Positions 42,530-50,539 of a DNA stretch of 64,000 nt are shown piece by piece; positions within the stretch are counted from its first letter, which is position 1, and every line of letters starts with the position of its first letter. The position numbers and the translations under genes were made by a program. Below the pieces are notes generated by a model. It was not told where the DNA came from. It searched no databases and saw only the letters and a program-made list of their open reading frames with translations. The stretch is taken from positions 79,095 through 143,094 of the forward strand of contig JACRJI010000013.1 of NCBI GenBank assembly GCA_016235665.1. The letters are read 5' to 3'. The DNA comes from a candidate division TA06 bacterium (GTDB taxonomy: Bacteria; Edwardsbacteria; AC1; EtOH8).

Positions 42530-44353
42530 ATGAAACTGAAGAATATTCTTATGGCGCTGTGTCTGCTGGCTGTGGCCGCGGTCTCCTTCGCCATGCCGCC
42601 GTTTCAGGGCATTCAGGAACCCGAAGCCTTGAAGGTTATGCGTCTGCAGGGAATGGACAGCCCCCTGCGCGGACATGAAAGGGAACTGAGCCTCAAATCC
42701 AAATCGGCCAAGATCTCCGGCAGCCGCAGCTACCCAGTGGTGATGGGCTACTTCACCGACCTGGCGGCTACCAACACCCAGGCCGACTTTCAGAACCTGC
42801 TGTTCAACACCGGGACTCAGGTCAAATCCGTCAACAACTACTACCGCGACATGTCTTACAACGCCATGAGCTGTTCGGGTGCTGTTGATATCTGGCGCAC
42901 CAGCAACAATACGGTTTCTTATTATGGCGGCGGGAATTACGGGATGAACGGTGGAACTACCGCCAACACATACGAGTTCATTAAAAAAGTGCTGGCCCAT
43001 GCCGACTCTTTCGTGGATTTTTCCACCGGTTATGACCAGAACGACGACGGTTATGTGGATGTCCTGTGGGTGGTCCATGCCGGCAAGGGTGCGGAGGAGA
43101 CAGGCAGCGTCAACAATATTTGGTCACATAGTTTTTACTTGTCAGGTTATGGCAGTGGTGCCACCTATTATACCACCAACGATCCATGGCCGGGTCACGC
43201 CGGGCAGTATATGAAGATTGACGATTACATCATCATGCCGGAGCGCACCAATTATGCCGACGGGAATGCAGGTAATACCGAGCAAATAGGCTGCGGAGTA
43301 TTCTGCCATGAGTTCGGCCATGCCATTGGACTGCCGGATCTCTATGATACCGATGCCTATGGTTATGGTTCCGGCTCCGGCCTGGGCAACTGGTCTTTGA
43401 TGGCCGGCGGTTCCTGGGGCGGAAACGGCATCACCAACGCTCGGCCGGCGGCGTTGGATGTCTGGGCCCGGCGCTTTCTGGGCTGGGCTAGTCCCGCTCT
43501 GGTGACCAACGACAACCTTTACACTGTAAACGGAATCATGGCCACGGCCACGGGCAGCAGCTACAAGCTGGCCAGGCTAGGGTCCGACACTACTAAACAA
43601 TTCTGGCTGATTGAGAACCGCTACGAACTGGGGATGGGTCCGGTCAGCAGCGTCCGCTGGGATTCCCTGCTTCTGTCCACTTCTCCGGGCGGCCTGGCCA
43701 TCTACCACATAGACAGCACCTATACCACCACCACCTACCTTTCCAACAACACCGTCAACAATAAGTATACCAGCGGCGGCGTGGCCCGGCCCTATGGCGT
43801 GGCCATGGAGGAGACCGACATGACCACTGCCGGGTATTCTTCGGAACTGTGGAACGGCAGCAGCAGCGACGCTGCAGATATTTGGATGTCATCCACCCAG
43901 GCCAGCTTCGACAGCAACGGCACTGCCTATCCGGTCACCTACCTCAACGGTACTTCATCGACCACCGGAGGGTCCCACACCATGACCGCTATCCGGGCCA
44001 TCCCGGCCGGCTCGGCCGCCATGGCTTGCAGCATGTTCGTAGCCGTTCCCACCGGGGTGGAGGGCCAGCCCCAGGCCGGACCGATGCCGGAGGCCTTCGT
44101 TCTCGGCAACTCATATCCCAACCCGGCCAAAGGCCAGATTACTTTCAGTTATCAATTACCCAAAGCCGGACGGGCCAGTTTGGAAATATACAATATGCTG
44201 GGACAAACTGTACAGAAGTTCGACCTGGGATTTAAGCCCGCCGGAACACACAGCCTGAATTGGAATACATCGCAACAGGTCCAGGGTGTATATTTCTACC
44301 GCCTTCAGTCTGGTGATTACAGCAGTACCAAGAAATTGGTGGTGGTGAAATAA
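42530..44353 (+). CDS. Secreted M6-family metalloprotease with FlgD-Ig/T9SS-like tail
   Basis: A 607-residue exported protease. The signal peptide is MKLKNILMALCLLAVAAVSFA. The zinc site HEFGH lies in GVFCHEFGHAIGLPDLYD at about residue 260, the M6 (immune-inhibitor A-like) pattern, followed by a LMAGGSWGG met-turn segment. The last ~80 residues (LGNSYPNPAKGQITFSYQLPKAGRASLEIYNMLGQTVQKF..., ending SSTKKLVVVK) are a FlgD-Ig sorting domain like that of the protein at 13456. Single gene with a consensus promoter, GGAGG site and strong terminator. Confidence 0.93.
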   Translation: MKLKNILMALCLLAVAAVSFAMPPFQGIQEPEALKVMRLQGMDSPLRGHERELSLKSKSAKISGSRSYPVVMGYFTDLAATNTQADFQNLLFNTGTQVKSVNNYYRDMSYNAMSCSGAVDIWRTSNNTVSYYGGGNYGMNGGTTANTYEFIKKVLAHADSFVDFSTGYDQNDDGYVDVLWVVHAGKGAEETGSVNNIWSHSFYLSGYGSGATYYTTNDPWPGHAGQYMKIDDYIIMPERTNYADGNAGNTEQIGCGVFCHEFGHAIGLPDLYDTDAYGYGSGSGLGNWSLMAGGSWGGNGITNARPAALDVWARRFLGWASPALVTNDNLYTVNGIMATATGSSYKLARLGSDTTKQFWLIENRYELGMGPVSSVRWDSLLLSTSPGGLAIYHIDSTYTTTTYLSNNTVNNKYTSGGVARPYGVAMEETDMTTAGYSSELWNGSSSDAADIWMSSTQASFDSNGTAYPVTYLNGTSSTTGGSHTMTAIRAIPAGSAAMACSMFVAVPTGVEGQPQAGPMPEAFVLGNSYPNPAKGQITFSYQLPKAGRASLEIYNMLGQTVQKFDLGFKPAGTHSLNWNTSQQVQGVYFYRLQSGDYSSTKKLVVVK

Positions 44354-44503
44354 TTCCCGGGGAGCAATTACCGGACGCAGGCTTCGACAAAGGCTCAATC
44401 GAACGATTCCAGCAGATTTTACTGATCGTAAAAAACATTTGAAATTCATTCTTCAACAGATCGTCATCAATAGGCAATATACCAGAAAATAATTTTTTTA
44501 AGG

Positions 44504-44535
44504 GACGCCGGGACAAAATCCCGGCGTCTTTTTAT
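44504..44535 (+). terminator. Strong intrinsic terminator
   Basis: Perfect 10-base-pair stem GACGCCGGGA/TCCCGGCGTC with loop CAAAA and a following TTTTTATT. It lies 150 bases after the protease stop. Confidence 0.93.
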
Positions 44536-44598
44536 TCTTAAGCCCTAACCTGATGTCATTAAAGCAATAGGGGCGACGGGCAAAGTTGATTTTAACAC

Positions 44599-44627
44599 TT
44601 GACAAATATATATTTTTTAGATATACT
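44599..44627 (+). promoter_or_regulatory. Sigma-70-type promoter for rplM-rpsI
   Basis: Perfect TTGACA at 44599-44604, 17-base AT-rich spacer, TATACT at 44622-44627, 87 bases before the ATG at 44715. Confidence 0.85.
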
Positions 44628-44714
44628 TACTATCTTTACTGGAAAACCAGCCCTTGAATATATAACAGCTTTGGGGGCTTATAATTAGCTAATTCAGGAG
44701 GACCAAAGATATCT

Positions 44715-45143
44715 ATGAAGACCTATGTAGCCAAAAAGGGCGAACTGGATCAAAAATGGTTTCTGGTCGATGCCAGCGGGATCCCGCTGGGGCGGCTGGC
44801 ATCCAAGGTGGCCCATGTGCTGCGGGGCAAGGGCAAGCCGCAATATACCCCCAATCTGGACTGCGGCGATCACGTGGTGATCGTCAACGCGGCCAAGGTG
44901 CGGCTGACCGGCAGCAAACTGCAGAACAAGACGCTTAAGCGCCACAGCGGTTTTCAGGGCGGCCTGCGGACCGACAAGTACCAGGACCTGATGGTTCAGC
45001 GGCCGGAGAAGGTGATAGAACTGGCGGTCAAGGGTATGCTGCCCAAGACCACCCTGGCCCGCTCCAATTTCAGCAAACTGCATGTCTACGCCGGGGACGA
45101 GCATCCCCACGCCGCCCAGGGCCCCAAGGCAGTGACCCTGTAA
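44715..45143 (+). CDS. rplM: 50S ribosomal protein L13
   Basis: A 142-residue L13. It has KWFLVDASGIPLGRLASKVA, VLRGKGKPQYTPNLDCGDHVVIVNA, the GFQGGL loop, and the C-terminal MLPKTTLARSNFSKLHVYAGDEHPHAAQ. GGAGG precedes the ATG. It is directly upstream of rpsI, the near-universal L13-S9 operon, with a consensus promoter in front and a hairpin after rpsI. Confidence 0.97.
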   Translation: MKTYVAKKGELDQKWFLVDASGIPLGRLASKVAHVLRGKGKPQYTPNLDCGDHVVIVNAAKVRLTGSKLQNKTLKRHSGFQGGLRTDKYQDLMVQRPEKVIELAVKGMLPKTTLARSNFSKLHVYAGDEHPHAAQGPKAVTL

Positions 45144-45191
45144 TCTTTTTACAGTAAAATTCCTCTACCCCATAAAATATTAGGAGGTTCA

Positions 45192-45584
45192 ATGGACCAG
45201 GCTGTTTTCAAAGCAACCGGAAGACGCAAACGTTCGGTGGCCCAGGTTAAAATGGTTCCCGGCCAGGGGAAGATCATCATCAACGAGAGGACCTGCGAGG
45301 ATTACCTTTGCCGGCCCACCTTGGTGATGCAGGTCAAGCGGCCCTTTGAGCTGACCGCTACCGTAGGCAAGTACGACATCACTGCCAAGGTGGACGGCGG
45401 AGGCATAGCCGGCCAGGCCGGAGCCCTTACTTTGGGCATCTCCCGGGCCCTGCTGTTGGCCTCCCAGGAAATGCGGCCACCGCTTAAATCCAACGGCCTG
45501 CTGACCCGCGATCCCCGGGAAAAAGAGCGCAAGAAATACGGACAGAAAAAGGCCCGCAAGCGCTTCCAGTTCTCCAAGCGTTAA
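45192..45584 (+). CDS. rpsI: 30S ribosomal protein S9
   Basis: A 130-residue S9. It begins with FKATGRRKRSVAQVKMVPG, has GGGIAGQAGALTLGISRALL, and ends with the conserved KERKKYGQKKARKRFQFSKR tail that reaches the ribosomal P site. TAGGAGG precedes the ATG. Forms an operon with rplM. Confidence 0.97.
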   Translation: MDQAVFKATGRRKRSVAQVKMVPGQGKIIINERTCEDYLCRPTLVMQVKRPFELTATVGKYDITAKVDGGGIAGQAGALTLGISRALLLASQEMRPPLKSNGLLTRDPREKERKKYGQKKARKRFQFSKR

Positions 45585-45592
45585 TATCAACG

Positions 45593-45628
45593 AGCTTACA
45601 GCTTTAAGCCTAAGGCTGTAAGCTTTAT
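45593..45628 (+). terminator. Probable terminator or attenuator after rpsI
   Basis: Stem AGCTTACAGC/GCTGTAAGCT with a 12-base loop, then TTATCA. The T-run is weak, so some readthrough into rpsB is possible. Confidence 0.6.
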
Positions 45629-45744
45629 CACACACGTCCGATCAAATCCCCGGGCGGGGGTGTCACCGGCGGCCAAAGGCCTCAGGTGATCCTGTCCGGT
45701 TTCGGGCGGAGGAACAACCAACAAAAAATCAGGAGGATCTTTAC

Positions 45745-46701
45745 TTGGCCAATTACACCATCAAAGACCTGCTGGAGGCCGGAGTCCATTTCGGCCACCA
45801 GGCTCCCCGCTGGAACCCCAAGATGAAGAAGTTCATCTTTGATGAGCGCGACGGCATCCACATCATCGACCTGCAGAAGACCATGAAATGCCTGGAGACC
45901 TCGCTCAATACCATCAGCAAGCTGGCCGAGCAGGGCGAAGAGTTCATGTTCGTGGGCACCAAGAAACAGGCGGCCGACGTCATCAGGGAAGAGGCTATGC
46001 GCTGCCAGATGCACTATGTGGCGGAACGCTGGCTGGGCGGACTGCTGACCAACTTCGCCACCATCCAGAAAAGCATCCGCCGGTTAAAAGATTTGGACAA
46101 ACTGTCGGAAGCCAATTTTGCCGGATATACCAAAAAGGAGATCCTGGGCCTGGAACGGGAGCAGAAGAAACTGGAGACCGTGCTCTGCGGCGTCAAGGAA
46201 ATGCACCGGCTGCCGGGTGTGGTTTTCGTGGTGGACTGCAAAAAGGAGAAGCTGGCCATAGCCGAGGCCACCAGGCTGGAAGTGCCAGTGGTGGCCATGG
46301 TGGACACCAACGTTGATCCCGACGGTATCACCTATCCCATTCCGGCCAACGACGACGCCCTGCGCTCCATCAAGCTGATCACCGCCCTGGTGGCCGACGC
46401 CATCATCGACGGGCGGGCCAGGTTCCAGAAGGAGCAGGAAGCCCATCACCAGTCGGCAGCCGAGGGCAAGGAAGCTCCGGGCGGAGCCGCCGCCCCCAAA
46501 CGGCATCTTTCGGACCGCCGTCCCCCCAGGCCCCAGACCGGCCGGAGCAATGACGGCCGGGGCGGAGATAACCGGGGCTCGGGCCCCCGCCGTGACGGAC
46601 AATCCTCCCCCGGCCGCGGGGGAAGCGGACCCAGGACCGGAGGGGCTCATTCACCCAAGCCGGTGGCCCATGCCTCCCACAAGGCCGAAGAGAAGAAATA
46701 A
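45745..46701 (+). CDS. rpsB: 30S ribosomal protein S2 with an extended C-terminus
   Basis: A 318-residue S2, versus about 240-260 usually. The S2 core (residues ~1-235) has TIKDLLEAGVHFGHQAPRWNPKM, FVGTKKQAADVI, ERWLGGLLTNF, DCKKEKLAIAEA and DTNVDPDGITYPIPANDDA. The last ~80 residues are low-complexity, rich in Gly, Pro, Arg and Ser and strongly basic. The start is TTG, with AGGAGG spaced 8 bases away. tsf, pyrH and frr follow in the usual order. About 115 GC-rich leader bases (45629-45744) may hold a regulatory element; no promoter is obvious. Confidence 0.95.
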   Translation: MANYTIKDLLEAGVHFGHQAPRWNPKMKKFIFDERDGIHIIDLQKTMKCLETSLNTISKLAEQGEEFMFVGTKKQAADVIREEAMRCQMHYVAERWLGGLLTNFATIQKSIRRLKDLDKLSEANFAGYTKKEILGLEREQKKLETVLCGVKEMHRLPGVVFVVDCKKEKLAIAEATRLEVPVVAMVDTNVDPDGITYPIPANDDALRSIKLITALVADAIIDGRARFQKEQEAHHQSAAEGKEAPGGAAAPKRHLSDRRPPRPQTGRSNDGRGGDNRGSGPRRDGQSSPGRGGSGPRTGGAHSPKPVAHASHKAEEKK

Positions 46702-46760
46702 GCCCATTTGATCATCAAATCATTCGGGGATGCCCAGCAGGCAATAAAACTAAGATACCG

Positions 46761-46831
46761 TTGACAGGATTTACAGGATTTTAATTTTAGTTTGTGATCA
46801 ATCCCGTGAAATCATGTTCATCCTGTCTATC
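46761..46831. repeat. Intergenic repeat, family D copy 1
   Basis: TTGACAGGATTTACAGGATTTT on the left and ATGTTCATCCTGTCTATCC on the right are inverted. Related pieces occur at 47752 and 52190. The TTGACA here is part of the repeat and has no good -10 partner. Confidence 0.65.
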
Positions 46832-46899
46832 CCCGGGAATACCTAATAGTAATATAATTTCAACAACTCCAATTCAATAATTTCAAATCTGGATATAAA

Positions 46900-47739
46900 A
46901 TGTCCTTTACTGCCGAAGACGTAAAAAAGCTCCGGGAAAAGACCGGGGTCGGGATGATGGTCTGCAAGGAGGCCCTCACTTCTTCAAACGGGAACGTAGA
47001 AGAGGCCGTGGAATACCTGCGTAAAAAGGGCCTGGCCATGGCCGAAAAGAAAGCCGGCCGGGCCACCGCCGACGGTTTGATCGGGATCGAGATCGCCTCC
47101 GACGGTAAGACCGCCGTGATGATAGAAGTCAATTGCGAGACAGATTTCGTGGCCAAGACCGAACAGTTCAAGGGTCTGGTCAAAAGCCTTGCTCAGTGGG
47201 CCCTGGGACAGAACAAGGAAACCCTGACCGCCGCCGATCTAGCCCCGGAGCAGCTGGAACAGGTGAAACTGACGGTCGCCAAGGTGGGCGAGAACTGCCA
47301 GTTCAAGCGGGGCGAGAAGATCCACAGCCAAACGGGTCTGGTGGAAGGCTACCTGCATCTGGGCAGCAAGCTGGGGGTGCTGGTGGAACTGGACGGAGGC
47401 AACTCGCCGGAGGTCAAGGCCCTGGCCCGGGATCTGGCCATGCAGGTGGCGGCCTCTTCTCCCCAGTGGCTTTCCCGCAAGCAGGTTCCGGCCGAGGTGC
47501 TGGAAAAGGAAAAGGCCATCTACCAGGAGCAGGTGCGGGGCGCCGGCAAGCCGGAGAACGTGGTTGAAAAGATCGTGAACGGCAAGATAGAAAAATTCTA
47601 CTCCGAGGTCTGCCTGGTGGAACAGGCTTACGTCAAGGATCCCCAGAAGAGCGTGGAGGCCACGGTCAAGGAAACAGCCGCCAAGGCCGGGGCGGCCCTG
47701 GAAGTCAAGCGCTTCATCCGTTTCCGCCTGGGGGAATAA
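46900..47739 (+). CDS. tsf: Translation elongation factor Ts
   Basis: A 279-residue EF-Ts, the nucleotide-exchange factor of EF-Tu. The N-terminal UBA-like part is VKKLREKTGVGMMVCKEALTSSNGNVEEAVEYLRKKG. The core motif NCETDFVAKTEQF follows, and the dimerisation region includes LGVLVELDGGNS and MQVAASSPQWLSRKQVP, ending VKRFIRFRLGE. It follows rpsB as in most bacteria, but 198 bases with a repeat separate them. The ATG at 46900 has no clear ribosome site, only the ATAAAATG context. Confidence 0.96.
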   Translation: MSFTAEDVKKLREKTGVGMMVCKEALTSSNGNVEEAVEYLRKKGLAMAEKKAGRATADGLIGIEIASDGKTAVMIEVNCETDFVAKTEQFKGLVKSLAQWALGQNKETLTAADLAPEQLEQVKLTVAKVGENCQFKRGEKIHSQTGLVEGYLHLGSKLGVLVELDGGNSPEVKALARDLAMQVAASSPQWLSRKQVPAEVLEKEKAIYQEQVRGAGKPENVVEKIVNGKIEKFYSEVCLVEQAYVKDPQKSVEATVKETAAKAGAALEVKRFIRFRLGE

Positions 47740-47751
47740 CTGCCAAAGACC

Positions 47752-47808
47752 AGACAGGATTTACATGATTAACCGGATTTTTTACGAAAAAAACACTAAT
47801 CCGGTCGA
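47752..47808. repeat. Intergenic repeat, family D copy 2
   Basis: AGACAGGATTTACATGATTAACC, then an 8-base perfect stem ACCGGATT/AATCCGGT around an A/T loop. It lies in the tsf-pyrH gap. Confidence 0.6.
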
Positions 47809-47886
47809 AGCCTGAAACAAATTACTCCCCTGGCGTGTTTCCTGCCCCATTTGATGTTCTACCACCCATAACAAGGGGGACCAAAG

Positions 47887-48606
47887 TTGGAAAAGGCTCT
47901 TAAATATCAAAGGATTTTACTGAAGCTTTCCGGAGAGACCCTGGGCGGCGCGGCCGGCCAGGGTCTGGACATTCCCTCGGTGGAACGGATAGCCGGGGAG
48001 GTCCTTTCGGTAAAGGAGCTGGGGATATCGGTGGGCGTGGTTATAGGGGGCGGCAACCTGATGCGGGGCGGATGTCTGAAGAACGACAGCATCCCCCGGG
48101 TGACCGCCGATAACATCGGGATGCTGGGAACCGTCATCAATTCGCTGGCCCTGCAGAGCATGCTGGAGCATCTGGGATGCCAGACCAGGGTGATGACCGC
48201 CGTGGACATGCCCAAATTCGCCGAGCCCTTCATACGGCGGCGGGCCTTGCGCCATCTGGACAAGGGCCGGGTGGTGATAATGGCGGCCGGCACCGGTAAC
48301 CCATACTTTTCCACCGACACCGCCGCCGCCCTTAGGGCGGTGGAGATCGGAGCCCAGGCAATATTCAAGGGCACCAAGGTGGACGGGGTCTACGACTGCG
48401 ATCCCTTGAAGAACAATAAGGCCGTGCGATACGATTCACTGAGCTACGAAAAGGTGCTGGCTGACCAGTTGAAGGTGATGGACGCCACCGCGGTTTCGTT
48501 ATGCCGGGAAAATTCCATGCCCATCATAGTATTCAATCTTAACCACCCCGGGACCCTAAAAAAGATTTTACTGGGGGAAAACCTGGGAACAACAGTTAAG
48601 GAGTGA
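47887..48606 (+). CDS. pyrH: UMP kinase
   Basis: A 239-residue hexameric UMP kinase. Motifs are RILLKLSGETLGG, VGVVIGGGNLMRGG, TADNIGMLGTVINSLALQSML, VIMAAGTGNPYFSTDTAAALRA and FKGTKVDGVYDCDP. TTG start with AAGGGGG upstream. It makes UDP for nucleotides and sugar donors. frr starts 4 bases after the stop. Confidence 0.96.
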   Translation: MEKALKYQRILLKLSGETLGGAAGQGLDIPSVERIAGEVLSVKELGISVGVVIGGGNLMRGGCLKNDSIPRVTADNIGMLGTVINSLALQSMLEHLGCQTRVMTAVDMPKFAEPFIRRRALRHLDKGRVVIMAAGTGNPYFSTDTAAALRAVEIGAQAIFKGTKVDGVYDCDPLKNNKAVRYDSLSYEKVLADQLKVMDATAVSLCRENSMPIIVFNLNHPGTLKKILLGENLGTTVKE

Positions 48607-48610
48607 CGAC

Positions 48611-49168
48611 ATGCTGCAGAAAGTTTATCAGGACCTGGGACACAAAATGGACAAGGCGGCCGAAGTACTAAAGAACGAATTCGCCGGGATCCGCACCGGG
48701 CGGGCCAATCCGGCCCTGCTGGACGGGATCAAAGTGCTCTGCTACGGCGCCCTGACCCCCTTGAATCAGGTGGCCGGCATCTCAGTGCCCGAGTCCAGGC
48801 TGCTTCTGATCCAGCCCTGGGACAAGAGTGTGCTGGGCGAGATAGAAAAGGCCATCCTCAAGTCGGATCTGGGACTGACACCGGCCAACGACGGCAAGGT
48901 GATCCGGCTGCCCATCCCCACCCTGACCGAGGAACGGCGCCACGATCTGGTGAAGGTGGTCAAAAAGATGGCCGAGGAGAGCCGGGTGGCGGTTCGTAAC
49001 ATCCGCCGGGAGTCAAATGAAGAGGTCAAGAAGCTGGAGAAGGACAAGAAGATCTCCGAGGACGAAAGCAAGACCGCCCATGACAAGATCCAGGAGATGA
49101 CCGACAAGCACATAGCCCAGCTGGAGGAGCTGCTCAAGAAAAAAGAAAAAGAGATAATGGAAGTATAA
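48611..49168 (+). CDS. frr: Ribosome recycling factor
   Basis: A 185-residue two-domain protein that splits post-termination ribosomes with EF-G. Motifs are AAEVLKNEFAGIRTGRANPALLDGI, VPESRLLLIQPWDKSVLGEIEKAILKSDLGLTPANDGKVIRLPIPTLTEERR, and a long C-terminal helix ending LEELLKKKEKEIMEV. It is preceded by AAGGAGTGACG and co-transcribed with pyrH. Confidence 0.97.
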   Translation: MLQKVYQDLGHKMDKAAEVLKNEFAGIRTGRANPALLDGIKVLCYGALTPLNQVAGISVPESRLLLIQPWDKSVLGEIEKAILKSDLGLTPANDGKVIRLPIPTLTEERRHDLVKVVKKMAEESRVAVRNIRRESNEEVKKLEKDKKISEDESKTAHDKIQEMTDKHIAQLEELLKKKEKEIMEV

Positions 49169-49196
49169 GACAGCCCAAACAAGGAGAACAAGCAAA

Positions 49197-49364
49197 ATGC
49201 CATTTGTCATCAGCGATGATTGCGTAGCCTGCGGCAGCTGCGTAGATTCCTGTCCCAACGGAGCCATAGTGGAAGGTGAGGATAAGTTCGAGATAACCGA
49301 GGACTGCGTGGACTGCGGAGCCTGCGTGGATTCCTGCCCGGTCAACGCCATCAAGGAAGCTTGA
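49197..49364 (+). CDS. Small 2x[4Fe-4S] ferredoxin
   Basis: A 55-residue ferredoxin. It starts MPFVISDDCVACGSCVDSCP and ends EDCVDCGACVDSCPVNAIKEA. Two complete C-x2-C-x2-C-x3-CP sets, 8 Cys in total, bind two 4Fe-4S clusters. AAGGAG lies 9 bases before the ATG, 28 bases after the frr stop, so it is probably part of that operon. It is likely a low-potential electron carrier; the partner is unknown. Its short length makes it easy to miss. Confidence 0.93.
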   Translation: MPFVISDDCVACGSCVDSCPNGAIVEGEDKFEITEDCVDCGACVDSCPVNAIKEA

Positions 49365-49394
49365 TTCATTTAAGCTCTCCGGCCTTTGTTTTTT

Positions 49395-49470
49395 AAGGCG
49401 CTTCCCCTGGGGATACAGGCTTTACCCTGTCAGTTGAAAAGCCCGCTCCCTTTTAAAGCGGAGGCGCCTT
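49395..49470 (+). ncRNA. Candidate structured RNA in the ferredoxin-uppS gap
   Basis: A closing stem AAGGCGC (49395-49401) and GCGCCTT (49464-49470) encloses two hairpins: ACAGG/CCTGT and CCGCT/AGCGG. This suggests a three-way junction. It has no tRNA T-loop and no T-run after it. No known RNA family is recognised. The rest of the 275-base gap shows no gene. Confidence 0.3.
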
Positions 49471-49639
49471 GATGCATCAACTCGAGAGGAATTACCTGAC
49501 ACTGAATCCACTGACGGTATACTGATTTTGTCCGGCACCGGTCTCACATTCTGTAAAAACCCTATGATTTATGGAGTCCAGCAGTGTCCTGCAGTGTCTA
49601 AAAATACTGCAGAGCATCCAATTTACCATTTGATTTGTC

Positions 49640-50374
49640 ATGAAGATTTCCATCGCAGGGGAAACCCACCAACTAAAGCGCCTGCCGGTCCATGTGGCGG
49701 TGATCATGGACGGCAACGGGCGCTGGGCCAAAAAGCGCGGCCTGCCCCGGCTGGCCGGGCACCGGGCCGGTATGAGGTCGGTGAAGACCATCGTCAACGC
49801 CAGCGGCCAGATCGGCGTCAAATACCTGACGCTCTACGCCTTCTCGGTGGAGAACTGGCTGCGCCCCAGGGCCGAGGTTTCCGGCCTGATGAAGATCCTG
49901 CGGGAATACCTGGTCAAAGAAGTGGACGAGCTGGACACCAAGAGGGTGAAGATAATCACCACCGGCCGCACCGCCGACCTGGAGGACAATGCCCGCAGGA
50001 TACTGGAGGACTCCATCGCCCGCACCAGGCACAACAAGGGGCTGGTGCTGAACCTGGCGCTTTCCTACGGCGGCCGGGCCGAATTGGTGGACGCCTTCAA
50101 AAAGATGTCGCATGACCTCTTTGCCCATAAGGTGCAGGCCGGGAAGATAGATGAGCAGTTGATCCAAAGATACCTGTACCACCCGGAGGTGCCGGACCCG
50201 GACCTGATCATCAGGACCTCGGGCGAGAGCCGGCTTTCCAACTTTCTGATCTGGCAGGCGGCCTATGCCGAGTATTATTTCACCGAAGTTCTGTGGCCGG
50301 ATTTCGGGGAAGAGGACTTGTACCGGGCACTGGTGGAGTACCAGCAGAGGGAGAGAAGGTTCGGAAAGGTGTAG
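49640..50374 (+). CDS. uppS: Undecaprenyl diphosphate synthase (cis-prenyltransferase)
   Basis: A 244-residue cis-prenyltransferase that extends farnesyl diphosphate to undecaprenyl diphosphate for wall and LPS carriers. Motifs are VAVIMDGNGRWAKKRGLPRLAGHRAGM (catalytic Asp at about residue 24), TLYAFSVENWLRP, LALSYGGRAEL, PDLIIRTSGESRLSNFLIWQAAYAEYYFT and LWPDF. ATG at 49640 in a weak ribosome-site context. A terminator follows the stop. Confidence 0.95.
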   Translation: MKISIAGETHQLKRLPVHVAVIMDGNGRWAKKRGLPRLAGHRAGMRSVKTIVNASGQIGVKYLTLYAFSVENWLRPRAEVSGLMKILREYLVKEVDELDTKRVKIITTGRTADLEDNARRILEDSIARTRHNKGLVLNLALSYGGRAELVDAFKKMSHDLFAHKVQAGKIDEQLIQRYLYHPEVPDPDLIIRTSGESRLSNFLIWQAAYAEYYFTEVLWPDFGEEDLYRALVEYQQRERRFGKV

Positions 50375-50428
50375 CTGAATTAATTTCTTAACGTCTAAAG
50401 GCTAAAAATTGGATATTTACCGTTAATA

Positions 50429-50465
50429 AATCGGGCTGATTTAGATGCAGTCCGATTTTTTCTTT
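50429..50465 (+). terminator. Intrinsic terminator after uppS
   Basis: Stem AATCGG-CTG / CAG-CCGATT with a bulge pair between the two parts and a loop ATTTAGATG, followed by TTTTTTC. Confidence 0.83.
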
Positions 50466-50539
50466 TTTCTCAATAAATCTCTTGCAAACAAGGGGTTATA
50501 TGTGGTATTTTTAAATGTTAAACTACTTAAAGGGATATA

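Noticed and set aside
46761..46790. Promoter for tsf based on TTGACA at 46761
   Set aside because: The TTGACA is part of a family D repeat (GACAGGATTTACAGG) and has no -10 element at a suitable distance.
49395..49470. A tRNA gene
   Set aside because: The length and 7-base closing stem look tRNA-like, but there is no T-loop sequence, D arm or anticodon arm.
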